From Enterococcus mundtii (GTDB lineage Bacteria > Bacillota > Bacilli > Lactobacillales > Enterococcaceae): a DNA stretch of 64,000 nt. The stretch lies in the NCBI RefSeq assembly GCF_003957375.1, contig NZ_CP025473.1:893501-957500 (forward strand), read 5' to 3'. Of the stretch, positions 27,449 through 37,869 are shown piece by piece (within the stretch, counting starts at the first letter, position 1; the number at the start of each line of letters is the position of its first letter). The translations under genes were made by a program, and so were the position numbers. The notes under the pieces are model-generated. The model had not been told where the DNA came from and did not search any database. It was given only the letters and a program-made list of their open reading frames with translations.

Positions 27449-28369
27449 ATGAAAACAGCATTTTTATTTAGCGGACAAGGTGCACAATATCAAGGAATGG
27501 GTCAAGACCTCTACCATGAACCCATCGTGAAACAGACTTTTGATGAAGCTAGTCAGATCTTGGGCTATGATATGGCGGAGCTTTGTTTTTCAACAAATGA
27601 ACGTTTGGATCAAACGATCTATACGCAGCCAGCTATTTTAACTGTCAGCATTGCGTTCTATCGTTTGCTGAAAGAACATGGAATCACTCCTCAAGCCGTT
27701 TTAGGGCTTAGTTTAGGTGAGTATTCTGCTTTAGTGGCCAGTGGTGCGCTCTCCTTTAGAGAAGCGGTAGCATTGGTCGAAAAAAGAGGCACGTTTATGA
27801 CAGACGCTGCACCTAACGGTAGTGGGAAAATGGTAGCTGTGATGAATGCACCGGTAGATGTCATCGAGAGCTGTTGTAAGCAGGCAGAAGAAGCGGGGAT
27901 CGTTTCCCCTGCAAATTACAATACACCTCAGCAAATCGTCATCGGAGGCGAAGAAAAAGCAGTGGATCAAGCGGTGGCACTGTTACAAGAACAAGGGATC
28001 AAAAGAATGATCCCACTCAATGTAAGTGGCCCTTTCCATACAGCAATCTTAGAACCTGCTGCTAGACAATTAGCGGAAGAACTAAGCAACATCGTTTTTT
28101 CAGAGCCTGAAATACCTGTGATCAGCAATACCACGACAGAACTCATGACGAAAGAAAGAATCCCAGGTTTACTTGAAAAACAAGTGATGAAACCCGTTCG
28201 TTTTTACGAAAGTATCGAAAAACTTAAAGATTTAGGGATCGATCAAGTGGTCGAAGTCGGACCCGGTAAAGTATTAAGTGGCTTTATGAAAAAAATCGAC
28301 AAGTCGATCGCCGTCGCACGTGTGGAGAATCAACAAACATTTGAAGAAACAATCAATCGATTGTCATAG
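27449..28369 (+). CDS. fabD: Malonyl-CoA:ACP transacylase
   Basis: The 306-residue enzyme moves malonyl from CoA to ACP. It starts with the family signature KTAFLFSGQGAQYQGMG. The catalytic Ser lies in GLSLGEYSAL and the His in NVSGPFHTAIL. I choose ATG 27449 because TTGGAG lies 6 bases before it; ATG 27446 is only 3 bases away, and the longer frame from 27404 starts next to the terminator T run. It is followed by fabG after 10 bases. Confidence 0.95.
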   Translation: MKTAFLFSGQGAQYQGMGQDLYHEPIVKQTFDEASQILGYDMAELCFSTNERLDQTIYTQPAILTVSIAFYRLLKEHGITPQAVLGLSLGEYSALVASGALSFREAVALVEKRGTFMTDAAPNGSGKMVAVMNAPVDVIESCCKQAEEAGIVSPANYNTPQQIVIGGEEKAVDQAVALLQEQGIKRMIPLNVSGPFHTAILEPAARQLAEELSNIVFSEPEIPVISNTTTELMTKERIPGLLEKQVMKPVRFYESIEKLKDLGIDQVVEVGPGKVLSGFMKKIDKSIAVARVENQQTFEETINRLS

Positions 28370-28379
28370 GAGGCAAGTT

Positions 28380-29117
28380 ATGGACGTAACTGGAAAAAAT
28401 GTATTTATTACAGGTAGTACGCGAGGAATTGGTGAAGCAATCGCTTTAGCCTTTGCCAAAGCAGGCGCAAACATCTTCTTAAATGGTCGTGGAGAGATCC
28501 CAGCCGAAAAAATCAATGCGATCAAAGCGTATGGGGTTGAATGCATAGGGATCTCAGGTGATATCTCCGATTATGATAAAGCAGGAGAGATGATCAAAGA
28601 AGCAGAACAGCAGCTCGGTTCTGTCGATATTTTGGTCAATAATGCGGGAGTTACGAATGATAAACTTGTCTTACGTATGGATGCAGATGATTTCAAAAAA
28701 TGTTTGGATATCAATCTAACAGGAACGTTCAATATGACACAGCATGTGTTAAAGAAAATGATGAAAAAAAGAGAAGGCGCAATCATCAATCTTTCAAGTG
28801 TTTCAGGATTGATCGGTAACTTGGGTCAAGCCAATTATGCGGCAAGTAAAGCAGGGGTTGTCGGTTTTACTAAATCTGTTGCAAGAGAAGTTGCCACACG
28901 AGGAATCACATGTAATGTGATTGCTCCGGGGTTTGTCACTACAGATATGACAGATGTATTATCCGAAAAAGTAAGAGAACAAGCAGAAAAACAAATTCCA
29001 ATGCAACGTTTCGGCCAAGTGGAAGATATTGCGGAAGCCGCATTGTTTTTAGCGAAAAGTTCGTATATCACAGGTCAAGTCATCAATGTTGACGGCGGAT
29101 TGGTCATGCACGGATAG
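28380..29117 (+). CDS. fabG: 3-oxoacyl-ACP reductase
   Basis: The 245-residue short-chain dehydrogenase reduces 3-oxoacyl-ACP with NADPH. TGSTRGIGEAIA binds the cofactor, NNAGVTNDKL is the structural motif, and the catalytic Ser-Tyr-Lys are in NLSSVSG and YAASKAG. The start at 28380 follows AGGAGG; the frame upstream overlaps fabD and is not used. Confidence 0.96.
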   Translation: MDVTGKNVFITGSTRGIGEAIALAFAKAGANIFLNGRGEIPAEKINAIKAYGVECIGISGDISDYDKAGEMIKEAEQQLGSVDILVNNAGVTNDKLVLRMDADDFKKCLDINLTGTFNMTQHVLKKMMKKREGAIINLSSVSGLIGNLGQANYAASKAGVVGFTKSVAREVATRGITCNVIAPGFVTTDMTDVLSEKVREQAEKQIPMQRFGQVEDIAEAALFLAKSSYITGQVINVDGGLVMHG

Positions 29118-29129
29118 GGAGGAAAATTT

Positions 29130-30365
29130 ATGAATCGAGTAGTAATTACAGGTTATGGAGTCACTTCACCGATAGGTAATGATGCAGATAGTTTTTTAGC
29201 TAGTTTAAAGGCAGGGACAAATGGCATTGCACCGATCACAAAATTTGATGCAACAGACACGGGAATCACATTAGCAGGTGAAGTAAAAGACTTTCCTTTT
29301 GATAAATACTTTGTAAAAAAAGATAGCAAACGTATGGATATGTTTTCGATCTATGGCATTTATGCTGCAATGGAAGCCTTGACGATGAGTGGGATCGAAA
29401 AAGAAACGATCAATCAAGATCGTTTTGGCGTTATCGTTGGCTCTGGGATTGGTGGGTTACCAACGATCGAAAGCCAAGTCATCCGCATGCACGACAAAGG
29501 AGCCAATCGTGTATCACCAATGTTTGTTCCAATGTCGATCGCCAATATGGCAGCTGGTAATATTGCGTTGCGTGTAGGGGCGAAAGGGATTTGTACGTCG
29601 ATCGTGACCGCTTGTGCCAGTGGAACGAATGCGATTGGTGAAGCATTCCGCAACATCAAACATGGTTATTCCGATATCATCCTTGCAGGTGGAACAGAAG
29701 CAACAATCTGTGAAATGGGGATCGCTGGATTTGCGGCATTGACTGCTTTGTCAACATCGACAGATCCTGAACGTGGATCGATGCCATTTGATGAAGACCG
29801 TAATGGTTTTGTCATGGGTGAAGGGGCAGGAGTATTAGTTCTTGAATCACTGGAACATGCACAAGCTCGTGGCGCAAAAATCTTTGGTGAAGTTGTGGGT
29901 TACGGCTCAAATTGTGATGCTTACCATATGACAGCACCAACACCAGATGGTTCTGGGGCGTCAAAAGCAATGAAATTGGCGATGGAAGAAGCGGGTATCG
30001 ATGCAAAAGAAGTGGGCTATATCAACGCACATGGAACAAGTACACCTGCAAACGATCAAGCAGAAGCTAAAGCGATCCAAATCGCATTAGGAGACTCTTT
30101 CAAAGAAACCTATGTCAGCAGTACGAAATCAATGACTGGACATTTATTAGGTGCTGCAGGTGGGATTGAGGCGCTTGCCACTTTGATGGCGTTAGAGCAT
30201 CAGTTTATTCCACCGAACATCAATGTTGAAAAACAAGATCCTGAAATCGATCTGAACGTTGTGATCAATGAAAGTAAACCAGCTGAACTGTCTTATGCCA
30301 TGAGTAATTCACTAGGATTTGGTGGACATAATGCTGTACTATGTATGAAACGCTGGGAGGAATAA
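29130..30365 (+). CDS. fabF: 3-oxoacyl-ACP synthase II
   Basis: The 411-residue condensing enzyme elongates acyl-ACP with malonyl-ACP. The catalytic Cys lies in VTACASGTNAIGEAF and the two His in NAHGTSTPAND and GHLLGAAGG. AGGGAGG precedes the ATG. The last codon overlaps the start of accB by one base (TAATG), so accB translation is coupled. Confidence 0.97.
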   Translation: MNRVVITGYGVTSPIGNDADSFLASLKAGTNGIAPITKFDATDTGITLAGEVKDFPFDKYFVKKDSKRMDMFSIYGIYAAMEALTMSGIEKETINQDRFGVIVGSGIGGLPTIESQVIRMHDKGANRVSPMFVPMSIANMAAGNIALRVGAKGICTSIVTACASGTNAIGEAFRNIKHGYSDIILAGGTEATICEMGIAGFAALTALSTSTDPERGSMPFDEDRNGFVMGEGAGVLVLESLEHAQARGAKIFGEVVGYGSNCDAYHMTAPTPDGSGASKAMKLAMEEAGIDAKEVGYINAHGTSTPANDQAEAKAIQIALGDSFKETYVSSTKSMTGHLLGAAGGIEALATLMALEHQFIPPNINVEKQDPEIDLNVVINESKPAELSYAMSNSLGFGGHNAVLCMKRWEE

Positions 30366-30847
30366 TGTTGAAGATCAATGAAATCAAAGAATTAGTCAGT
30401 CAATTTGATCAGTCAACTTTAACAGAATTTGACTTGAAAGACGGACAATTTGAATTATATATGAATAAAAATGAAATGAGTCGGGGAATGGGACAAACAG
30501 TACCAACAACGAGTGCTTCTGAACTACAACCTCAACAAGTTGTACCGACTTTACCAAAAGAAGAAAGCCACTCTGTACAACCAGAAGCAGTTGCGCCGAC
30601 AATTGATGGGACTGAAGTGAAATCACCAATCGTTGGAATCGTCTATCTACAACCATCTCCTGACAAGCCAGCATTCAAGAAAGTAGGAGACAAAGTCGCT
30701 AAGGGTGAAGTGATCTGTATCATTGAAGCAATGAAATTGATGAACGAAGTAACTAGTGATGTCGATGGTGAGATCGTTGCGATCTTGATCGACAATGAAG
30801 AAGTCGTAGAATACGGACAACCACTCTTTATCATCCAACCAAATTAA
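30365..30847 (+). CDS. accB: Acetyl-CoA carboxylase biotin carboxyl carrier protein
   Basis: The 160-residue protein holds the biotin that shuttles CO2 between AccC and the AccDA carboxyltransferase. An N-terminal helix region and a Pro/Gln-rich linker (about 45-80) precede the biotinyl domain, where the biotin Lys lies in EAMKLMNEV. Start at 30365 overlaps the fabF stop; GGGAGG lies within the fabF end. Confidence 0.96.
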   Translation: MLKINEIKELVSQFDQSTLTEFDLKDGQFELYMNKNEMSRGMGQTVPTTSASELQPQQVVPTLPKEESHSVQPEAVAPTIDGTEVKSPIVGIVYLQPSPDKPAFKKVGDKVAKGEVICIIEAMKLMNEVTSDVDGEIVAILIDNEEVVEYGQPLFIIQPN

Positions 30848-30866
30848 GCCAAGGAGAACCAGACCT

Positions 30867-31286
30867 ATGAATATACAAGAAATCAAAGAAATCATCCCTC
30901 ATCGCTATCCGCTGTTGCTGATTGATCGAGTGGAAGAAATCGTCGAAGGCGAACGGATCGTTGCTAAAAAAAATGTGACGATCAATGAACCTTTTTTCCA
31001 AGGACATTTTCCAGAAGAACCTGTGATGCCGGGGGTATTGATCGTAGAAGCGATGGCCCAAGCAGGAGCAGTAGCTCTATTATCATTGGAACAGTTCAAA
31101 GGAAAAACTGCTTACTTTGGCGGATTAGATAAAGCGAAGTTTCGTAAAAAAGTGACTCCTGGAGATACGTTGATATTAGAAGTGGAAATTACTAAAATCA
31201 AGTCTTCTGCAGGAATAGGCAAAGGAATTGCAAAAGTGGACGGCAAAAAAGTTGCTGAAGCTGAATTAACCTTTATGATTGGATAG
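30867..31286 (+). CDS. fabZ: 3-hydroxyacyl-ACP dehydratase FabZ
   Basis: The 139-residue hotdog-fold enzyme removes water from 3-hydroxyacyl-ACP. [11 protein letters not shown] opens the fold and the active-site His and Glu are in [20 protein letters not shown]. Enterococci often carry a second, isomerising dehydratase (FabN) elsewhere with fabO; this one, within the acc-fab cluster, is the non-isomerising type by position. Confidence 0.95.
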   Translation: MNIQEIKEIIPHRYPLLLIDRVEEIVEGERIVAKKNVTINEPFFQGHFPEEPVMPGVLIVEAMAQAGAVALLSLEQFKGKTAYFGGLDKAKFRKKVTPGDTLILEVEITKIKSSAGIGKGIAKVDGKKVAEAELTFMIG

Positions 31287-31293
31287 GTGAGTT

Positions 31294-32673
31294 ATGTTTT
31301 CAAAAGTCTTGATAGCAAATCGCGGCGAAATAGCCGTACGGATCATTCGTGCCTGCCGTGAGCTTGGAATCCAAACCGTTGCGGTCTATTCTGAAGCGGA
31401 TGCGGAGGCATTACACACACAATTAGCAGACGAAGCCGTCTGCATCGGTCCTGCAAGAGCAACAGATTCCTATTTGAATGTACAAGCAGTTCTAAGTGCA
31501 GCCATCGTTACAAAAGCAGAAGCAATCCATCCTGGATTTGGATTCTTATCTGAGAACAGTCGATTTGCTTCGATGTGTGAAGAATGTAATATCGTCTTTA
31601 TTGGTCCTAAAAGTAGAACGATCGATGATATGGGGAATAAAATCAACGCACGTCAGTTGATGCAACAAGCAGATGTTCCTGTGATCCCAGGTAGTGATGG
31701 TGTGCTATCGACTGTTGAAGAAGCACTGGAAGTGGCAGAAAAAATTGGCTATCCAGTGATGCTCAAAGCCGCCGCTGGTGGTGGCGGTAAAGGAATCCGC
31801 AAAGTCTTGTCAAAAGAAGAATTACCACAACATTTTTCATCCGCCCAACAAGAGGCAGCAGCTGCTTTTGGTAACGATGATATGTATTTGGAAAAAATCA
31901 TTTATCCTGCAAGACATATTGAAGTGCAAATATTAGGTGATCAATTTGGTCATGTTCTGCATCTAGGTGAACGTGATTGTTCCTTACAAAGAAATAATCA
32001 AAAAGTCTTAGAAGAATCACCATCTGTTGTGATCTCTGAGGAAAAACGAAATCACTTGGGTGCAGCAGCTGTCAGAGCAGCAAAGGCAGTGAACTATGAA
32101 AATGCAGGAACGATCGAATTTTTAATGGATGAATCCGGTGATTTTTATTTTATGGAAATGAACACCCGCATCCAAGTCGAGCATCCAGTAACAGAAATGG
32201 TCACAAATATCGATCTTGTCAAAAAACAAATCGAGGTTGCGGCCGGACGACCACTAGAGATCCAACAAGAAGATATCATTTTCCAAGGTCATGCGATCGA
32301 ATGCCGGATCAACGCAGAAAATCCAGCATTTCATTTCGCTCCTTCACCAGGTAAAATCAAGAATTTGTTGCTACCAGCTGGTGGTATGGGATTAAGAGTC
32401 GATAGTGCGGTTTATTCAGGTTACACGATTCCACCTTATTATGATTCAATGATTGCTAAGGTCATCGTACATGGCGATACACGTTTCGATGCGTTGATGA
32501 AAATGCAACGGGCATTGAGCGAGATCGTGACAGATGGCGTGATCACGAATGCTGAATTCCAAATGGATCTGATCAGTCACCCTGCAGTGATTGCTGGTGA
32601 TTACAGTACCGCATTCTTACAAGAAGAGTTTTTACCAAACTGGATTCCCGAGACGGAGATAGGAGACGAATAA
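31294..32673 (+). CDS. accC: Acetyl-CoA carboxylase biotin carboxylase subunit
   Basis: The 459-residue ATP-grasp enzyme carboxylates the biotin on AccB. It begins with [19 protein letters not shown]. The ATP-binding Gly-rich loop is [14 protein letters not shown], followed by [14 protein letters not shown] with the catalytic Arg. The start lies seven bases after fabZ. Full length. Confidence 0.97.
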   Translation: MFSKVLIANRGEIAVRIIRACRELGIQTVAVYSEADAEALHTQLADEAVCIGPARATDSYLNVQAVLSAAIVTKAEAIHPGFGFLSENSRFASMCEECNIVFIGPKSRTIDDMGNKINARQLMQQADVPVIPGSDGVLSTVEEALEVAEKIGYPVMLKAAAGGGGKGIRKVLSKEELPQHFSSAQQEAAAAFGNDDMYLEKIIYPARHIEVQILGDQFGHVLHLGERDCSLQRNNQKVLEESPSVVISEEKRNHLGAAAVRAAKAVNYENAGTIEFLMDESGDFYFMEMNTRIQVEHPVTEMVTNIDLVKKQIEVAAGRPLEIQQEDIIFQGHAIECRINAENPAFHFAPSPGKIKNLLLPAGGMGLRVDSAVYSGYTIPPYYDSMIAKVIVHGDTRFDALMKMQRALSEIVTDGVITNAEFQMDLISHPAVIAGDYSTAFLQEEFLPNWIPETEIGDE

Positions 32674-32674
32674 G

Positions 32675-33544
32675 ATGGCTTTATTCAAAAAGAAAAAATA
32701 CATTCGAATCAATCCTAATCGAGAAATCAAGCCAACGAATGCACCATCGGTCCCTGACAATATGTGGGCGAAATGCCCAAATTGTAAACATATCATCTAC
32801 ACAAAAGATATCGGGGAAGAAAAAGTATGTCCACACTGTAGTTATAACTTTAGGATCGGCGCATGGCAGCGATTAGCGTTGATCATTGATGAGAAAAGTT
32901 TAGAGGAATGGGATACGGATCTTGTCACAAAAGATCCCCTTGATTTTCCTGAGTATCAAGAAAAGATTAGCAAGATGCAAGAAAAGACTGGCTTACATGA
33001 AGCAGTTCTGACAGGTCAAGCGACTATTAAAGGCATTCCTTTTGCTATCGGTGTCATGGACCCTAATTTTATTATGGGAAGTATGGGGACGATCGTAGGG
33101 GAAAAGATCACTCGCTTGTTTGAACGTGCGGCGAGTAAAAAATTACCCGTTGTATTGTTCACTGCTTCAGGGGGCGCCCGGATGCAAGAAGGAATTTTCT
33201 CTCTCATGCAAATGGCCAAAATCTCCGCAGCGGTCAAACGTCATAGCAATAAACAACTATTTTATTTGACTGTCTTGACAGATCCGACGACCGGTGGTGT
33301 TACCGCCAGCTTTGCGATGGAAGGGGATATCATCTTAGCTGAACCGCAAAGTTTGATTGGCTTTGCCGGCCGCCGAGTGATTGAACAAACAATCAAACAA
33401 GAGCTACCAGAAGATTTCCAAAAAGCAGAATTTTTACTGGAACATGGCTTTGTGGATCAAATCGTTCCACGAAAAGAACTCAAGGATACGATCCATCAAT
33501 TACTAGAATTGCATACGCAGAAAGGATGGATCAACCATGAATAA
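32675..33544 (+). CDS. accD: Acetyl-CoA carboxylase carboxyltransferase beta subunit
   Basis: The 289-residue subunit carries the four-Cys zinc ribbon CPNC ... CPHC (about residues 34-56) and the beta half of the carboxyltransferase site ([10 protein letters not shown] and [11 protein letters not shown]). It starts one base after the accC stop and overlaps accA by 8 bases, ensuring matched amounts of both subunits. Confidence 0.97.
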   Translation: MALFKKKKYIRINPNREIKPTNAPSVPDNMWAKCPNCKHIIYTKDIGEEKVCPHCSYNFRIGAWQRLALIIDEKSLEEWDTDLVTKDPLDFPEYQEKISKMQEKTGLHEAVLTGQATIKGIPFAIGVMDPNFIMGSMGTIVGEKITRLFERAASKKLPVVLFTASGGARMQEGIFSLMQMAKISAAVKRHSNKQLFYLTVLTDPTTGGVTASFAMEGDIILAEPQSLIGFAGRRVIEQTIKQELPEDFQKAEFLLEHGFVDQIVPRKELKDTIHQLLELHTQKGWINHE

Positions 33545-34322
33545 AACTGCTCATGATATCGTCCAACTGGCGCGAGCAAAAGATCGTTGGACAAGTCTTG
33601 ATTTTTTTGAAACGATTTTTGAAGGCTTCCAAGAATTTCATGGTGATCGCTTATTTGGTGACGATGAAGCGATTGTCGGAGGTGTGGCAAAACTAGCAGG
33701 AAAACCTGTGACCGTCATTGGTATCCAAAAAGGTCGTGACTTACAAGAAAATATTCGCCGGAATTTTGGTTCTCCTCATCCGGAAGGTTATCGTAAAGCA
33801 CTGCGTTTAATGAAACAAGCAGAAAAATTCAACCGTCCGGTCATTACGTTGATCAACACTGCAGGTGCTTATTGTGGAATTGGTGCAGAAGAACGTGGCG
33901 AAGGGGAAGCGATTGCCCGTAATCTATTAGAAATGTCGGATTTAAAGGTACCAATCATCAGTATCATTATTGGTGAAGGCGGTAGTGGCGGGGCATTAGC
34001 CTTGGCATTGGCTGATGAAGTCTGGATGTTAGAACAAACGATCTATGCTGTTTTATCACCAGAAGGCTTTGCTTCGATTCTTTGGAAAGACGGCAGTCGG
34101 GCAGCCGAAGCCGCTGAATTGATGAAAGTCGCTGCTGGTGAATTATTAGAGTTAGACGTCATCGATCGAGTGATCCCCGAAACATTCAATGGAGAGCCTT
34201 TAGGCAAGGGAAAAGTTGCGCGTATGATGCAAAAAGCATTGATCGAAAAACTGAACGAACTCTGTCTGAAACCAACCGAAGAATTAATTGAACAACGCTA
34301 CCAACGTTTTCGTAAATATTAA
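33537..34322 (+). CDS. accA: Acetyl-CoA carboxylase carboxyltransferase alpha subunit
   Basis: The 261-residue subunit pairs with AccD to pass CO2 from biotin to acetyl-CoA, making malonyl-CoA. Motifs include [30 protein letters not shown] and [12 protein letters not shown]. It is the short form typical of Lactobacillales. It ends the cluster before a terminator. Confidence 0.97.
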   Translation: MNKTAHDIVQLARAKDRWTSLDFFETIFEGFQEFHGDRLFGDDEAIVGGVAKLAGKPVTVIGIQKGRDLQENIRRNFGSPHPEGYRKALRLMKQAEKFNRPVITLINTAGAYCGIGAEERGEGEAIARNLLEMSDLKVPIISIIIGEGGSGGALALALADEVWMLEQTIYAVLSPEGFASILWKDGSRAAEAAELMKVAAGELLELDVIDRVIPETFNGEPLGKGKVARMMQKALIEKLNELCLKPTEELIEQRYQRFRKY

Positions 34323-34361
34323 AGGTATTGCGTCATATACAGACGTCGCTTATGTAAATGA

Positions 34362-34395
34362 AAAACTGTAGAGGGATTCCTCTATAGTTTTTTTG
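34362..34395 (+). terminator. Terminator of the fab-acc cluster
   Basis: A 13-bp stem (34362-34374 with 34379-34391, perfect but for the loop edge) with a 4-base loop runs into seven T's. Confidence 0.9.
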
Positions 34396-34568
34396 TGTAT
34401 GAACAAATAGGTCAATGGCTAATAGATGATGGTTGCTTGTGTGTCAATAAATCATGAAAAGTATTGATTATTGTCGATACAGAATTCATGTAAAAATAGT
34501 ATTCTAAAACATAATTTTGTTATTTTTAATTTATATGATATCTTTGTTCAAAAAGAGTTGATGCAGTG

Positions 34569-35068
34569 TTGGGAAAATTGTTGAATGTTCTTTTTATGGT
34601 GTGTTATTTACGGTAACGCTATTTTTGACTGGCTGTTCTAAAGCGGATGATCATCAATTAGAAAATGCCGAGATCGTTCAACTAACGAATACTGGGGCGA
34701 TACAAAATAGAGGTAGTTATACTCTTAAAGAGGGTAATTTAGAAATCATGAAAGAAATCCAACTGGCACAAAACCTAGATCAAGTCCGATCTAATCTAAA
34801 ACTCTCAAGCAGTGAAGAACAAGAAATCAAAAGTTTGCTGACACCTGATTTTACAACCGAAGAACAAGAATTAAAAACGGCTGAACTTTTTCAAACGTTT
34901 GTTAAAGAAATCAAACATGTAACAGTCGAAGTAAATCAGAAGAAAACAACAACATTAGTCGGAAAGGATTATCGAAAAGAATTTTCTGGGGTAGGTGAAG
35001 TGGGAATCGTTTATCTAACTCACATAAGATTGAATATAGTTTTGTGTCAGGAAATGAGGAATAGTTGA
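34569..35068 (+). pseudogene. Degenerate lipoprotein gene
   Basis: From GTG 34601 a frame reads LFTVTLFLTGCSKADD, with a lipobox (LTGC) but no charged n-region and no ribosome-binding site; TGA at 34559 blocks extension upstream. In the other frame, TTG 34569 gives GKLLNVLFMV, the missing half of a signal peptide. Joining the two frames at the GTGTG at 34599-34603 by removing two bases would restore a normal lipoprotein leader, so a dinucleotide slip is likely. The 3' end also reads more naturally (HKIEYSFVSGNEE) in a shifted frame. The body is Glu/Gln/Lys-rich; I know no family. Possibly phase-variable, more likely decayed. The 278-base gap before it holds only the cluster terminator and AT-rich sequence. 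Confidence 0.55.
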
Positions 35069-35099
35069 TTAAAGAAATAAACTGAATAGAGAATGATAT

Positions 35100-35127
35100 A
35101 AGCTGAGACCTAGTACTCGGCTTTTTT
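35100..35127 (+). terminator. Intrinsic terminator
   Basis: AAGCTGAG (35100-35107) pairs with CTCGGCTT (35116-35123), one G-U, 8-base loop, then seven T's. It isolates the ABC transporter operon. Confidence 0.75.
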
Positions 35128-35251
35128 TCATTACCTGTAGCGAAATAATAAAATAAATATTCTTAATTCGTCATTATTATTCATTTTTAAAGTATAAAAG
35201 CGAAATAAAATAAATAAATATACAAAAAATAGTTTATTTTTGAAATTTTCA

Positions 35252-35260
35252 TGCTATAAT
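35252..35260 (+). promoter_or_regulatory. Extended -10 promoter of the amino-acid ABC operon
   Basis: TGCTATAAT lies 31 bases before the binding-protein start. There is no T-box or other leader structure in the short 5' region. Confidence 0.6.
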
Positions 35261-35290
35261 GACAGAACAAAATGAATAAGGGGCGAGACA

Positions 35291-36109
35291 ATGAAAAAGA
35301 TTTCAGGAATTATTTTGTTTTTAGTTACAACATTCGCATTAGGAGCTTGTGGCAATGGGGATGCAGCAGAATCAAACGATCAATTGGCAGAGATCAAGGA
35401 AAGTGGTGTATTGAAAGTAGCAACATCTGCTGACTATGCGCCGTTTGAATTTCATACGATCGTCGATGGGAAAGATCAAATCGTCGGATCAGACATTGAT
35501 TTAGCAAAGGCTATTGCAGATGAACTTGGTGTGAAACTGGAGCTTTCAGATATGAGTTTCAATACAGTGTTAGCCTCTTTAAAAGAAGGGAAAGTCGATG
35601 TAGCGATTTCAGCGATTTCAGCGACCGCAGAACGGAAAGAACAATTTGATTTCACCGATAACTATTACAATCCGCCACAAGTTCTTGTGATCAACAAAAA
35701 AGACCAAGGGACATTAACAAGCATTGATCACTTGGCAGGTAAAAGCTTAGGGGCGCAAAAAGGCTCGATCCAAGAAGCAGTGATCAACGAACAAATCCAA
35801 GAAGCTAAAGTAGTCACGATCGATAAGGTGCCAAATATGGTGATTGAGATCAATCAAGGTTCACTTGATGGCATGGTCGTTGAACAAACGATTGCCGAAG
35901 CATATATCGCTCAAAATCCCAACTTGATGATTGCAGATATTCCTTTGGAACAATCAGATGATGAAGCTTTTGCTATTGCCTTACCAAAAGGGAGTACAGA
36001 ATTACAAGAAGAGTTGAATAAAATTATCAAAAAACTAAGTGATGAGGGAAAAATCAATGAATTCATCAAAAAAAATCATGAACTAGCTGAACAAACAGCG
36101 AAAGAATAG
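35291..36109 (+). CDS. Polar amino-acid ABC transporter, substrate-binding lipoprotein
   Basis: The 272-residue protein is an extracellular solute-binding protein of family 3. A signal peptide with lipobox LGAC (Cys about 20) anchors it. The ligand-binding fold shows ATSADYAPFEF, GSDIDLAKAIADELGV and AISAISATAERKEQFDFTD. The Asp/Arg-type ligand contacts suggest a polar amino acid such as glutamine, arginine or cystine, but the exact one cannot be read. It heads a three-gene operon with permease and ATPase. Confidence 0.93.
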   Translation: MKKISGIILFLVTTFALGACGNGDAAESNDQLAEIKESGVLKVATSADYAPFEFHTIVDGKDQIVGSDIDLAKAIADELGVKLELSDMSFNTVLASLKEGKVDVAISAISATAERKEQFDFTDNYYNPPQVLVINKKDQGTLTSIDHLAGKSLGAQKGSIQEAVINEQIQEAKVVTIDKVPNMVIEINQGSLDGMVVEQTIAEAYIAQNPNLMIADIPLEQSDDEAFAIALPKGSTELQEELNKIIKKLSDEGKINEFIKKNHELAEQTAKE

Positions 36110-36120
36110 AGGGACGCAGT

Positions 36121-36810
36121 GTGAATTTTTCGTTTTTAGATAAGTACTTACCTTATTTTTTATCCGGCGCGGTCGTTACGATCGTCATTTCGATCTTGAC
36201 AGTCATCTTTGGTACAATAATCGGCTTAGCCATGGCATTGATGAAGCGCTCAAAGATCAAGCCTTTGAATTGGTTAGCTAATAGTTATATCGAATTACTA
36301 AGAGGCACACCGATGTTATTACAGATCATGATCGGATTCATCTTATTGCAACGTTTCTTTCCAGCGCTGGATTGGTCCGTGGGGATTTTAACGATCGACT
36401 TAGGGCGTTTGATACCAGGAATCATCGTATTATCACTGAACTCTGGGGCGTATGTTGCTGAAATCATCCGTGGAGGAATTACGGCTGTTGATATGGGACA
36501 AACAGAAGCTTCGTATTCACTAGGCTTACGTCCTATACAAGCGATGCGTTATGTCATTTTTCCACAAGCGTTGAGAAATATTCTGCCACCATTAGGAAAT
36601 GAGTTTGTAACGTTGATCAAAGATTCTTCTTTACTGACAGTGATCGGTATCAATGAATTGATGGGATCTGCTCAAATCGTTATCTCAAACTCCTATATCC
36701 CATTGGAACCTTATTTTATTGCCGCAGGGTTATACTTCGTTATGACCTTTGTCACATCGCGGTTGTTGAGTAGTTGGGAGAAAAAACTCGGAAAAGGATA
36801 TCAACGTTAG
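36121..36810 (+). CDS. Polar amino-acid ABC transporter, permease
   Basis: The 229-residue inner-membrane protein of the HisM/GlnP family has about five helices. The coupling motif that contacts the ATPase is in [20 protein letters not shown] (EAA loop). The start is GTG, 11 bases after the binding-protein stop and preceded by AGGGACG. A single permease gene implies a homodimer. Confidence 0.92.
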   Translation: MNFSFLDKYLPYFLSGAVVTIVISILTVIFGTIIGLAMALMKRSKIKPLNWLANSYIELLRGTPMLLQIMIGFILLQRFFPALDWSVGILTIDLGRLIPGIIVLSLNSGAYVAEIIRGGITAVDMGQTEASYSLGLRPIQAMRYVIFPQALRNILPPLGNEFVTLIKDSSLLTVIGINELMGSAQIVISNSYIPLEPYFIAAGLYFVMTFVTSRLLSSWEKKLGKGYQR

Positions 36811-36823
36811 GAGAGAATGTGAT

Positions 36824-37558
36824 ATGGAAAAATCAATAGTAACGATCAAACAGCTAAGTAAATCATTTGCAGAAACAGAAGTATTGAAAGGAATTACTAC
36901 GACCATTTCCGCAGGGGAGGTCGTGGTAATCATCGGTCCTTCAGGTTCAGGAAAAAGTACGTTTCTCCGTTGTTTGAATCTACTCGAATCTCCTACAGCT
37001 GGTACGGTGGAGTTTGAGGGGAGGGATATCACACACAAGCAACACGATATTTTTAAAACAAGAGAAAAAATGGGCATGGTTTTTCAACAGTTCAATCTAT
37101 TTCCCAATATGACAGTATTAGAAAATATCACCTTATCACCAATCAAAGTGAAAAAAATGCCTAAGAAAGAAGCCGAGGCGATCGCTTTGGAATTATTGGC
37201 AAAAGTTGGTTTGTCAGATAAAGCCACCGCCTACCCATATTCTTTATCAGGTGGGCAGCAGCAACGGATAGCGATTGCCCGAGCGTTGGCAATGCAACCA
37301 GACGTCATGTTGTTCGATGAGCCCACTTCGGCACTTGATCCAGAAATGGTGGGTGAGGTGCTCTCCGTTATGTTGCAACTAGCACAAGAAGGGATGACGA
37401 TGGTCATTGTCACTCATGAAATTGGCTTTGCAAAAGAAGTGGGGGATCGGATCATTTTTATGGATCAAGGGCAAATCCTTGAAGAAGGAACACCTGTCGA
37501 AGTATTTGAACGAACCAGTCATCCTCGGACGATCGATTTCCTAGCAAAAGTCTTATAG
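36824..37558 (+). CDS. Polar amino-acid ABC transporter, ATPase
   Basis: The 244-residue GlnQ/HisP-type ATPase drives uptake. Walker A is GPSGSGKST, the Q-loop is in [13 protein letters not shown], the signature is LSGGQQQR, Walker B is [12 protein letters not shown] and the switch His is in [17 protein letters not shown] lies 10 bases before the ATG. It ends the operon. Confidence 0.96.
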   Translation: MEKSIVTIKQLSKSFAETEVLKGITTTISAGEVVVIIGPSGSGKSTFLRCLNLLESPTAGTVEFEGRDITHKQHDIFKTREKMGMVFQQFNLFPNMTVLENITLSPIKVKKMPKKEAEAIALELLAKVGLSDKATAYPYSLSGGQQQRIAIARALAMQPDVMLFDEPTSALDPEMVGEVLSVMLQLAQEGMTMVIVTHEIGFAKEVGDRIIFMDQGQILEEGTPVEVFERTSHPRTIDFLAKVL

Positions 37559-37671
37559 TAAGAAAAGATATACGATATAGGTAGATTTAGATGTTTTTTT
37601 CGAGTCTGCCTGTAGATGATGATGTTAGTCCTCAAGCAATCCGCAAAAATGAATACAAAGAATACCTTTGA

Positions 37672-37732
37672 AAAACAGCAACCAACTTCTTAAATAATAA
37701 GAAACTATTATAGAAGCTGGTTGCTGTTTTTT
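37672..37732. terminator. Long hairpin terminator
   Basis: A 19-bp stem with one mismatch (37672-37690 with 37712-37730) and a 21-base loop has A's before and T's after. It lies in the 311-base gap 37559-37869, which otherwise holds only the yqeG promoter (TATAAT at 37808-37813). A 79-residue minus-strand frame through the hairpin is not credible. Confidence 0.85.
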
Positions 37733-37869
37733 GGCACTGATTACTTTTGTCATAACTATAGGGAAAAGGTTTAATGTATAGAGGTAGTTTTTTTTTAGAT
37801 TTTACAGTATAATATGGGGTTGAGGAGTACATATCGTGCTCCTTCATTTTTTGCAGATGAGGAGACAAC

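Noticed and set aside
35069-35290. Possible T-box or SAM-type leader of the amino-acid ABC operon
   Set aside because: The gap holds only a terminator of the previous gene and a promoter; the leader is about 25 bases long.
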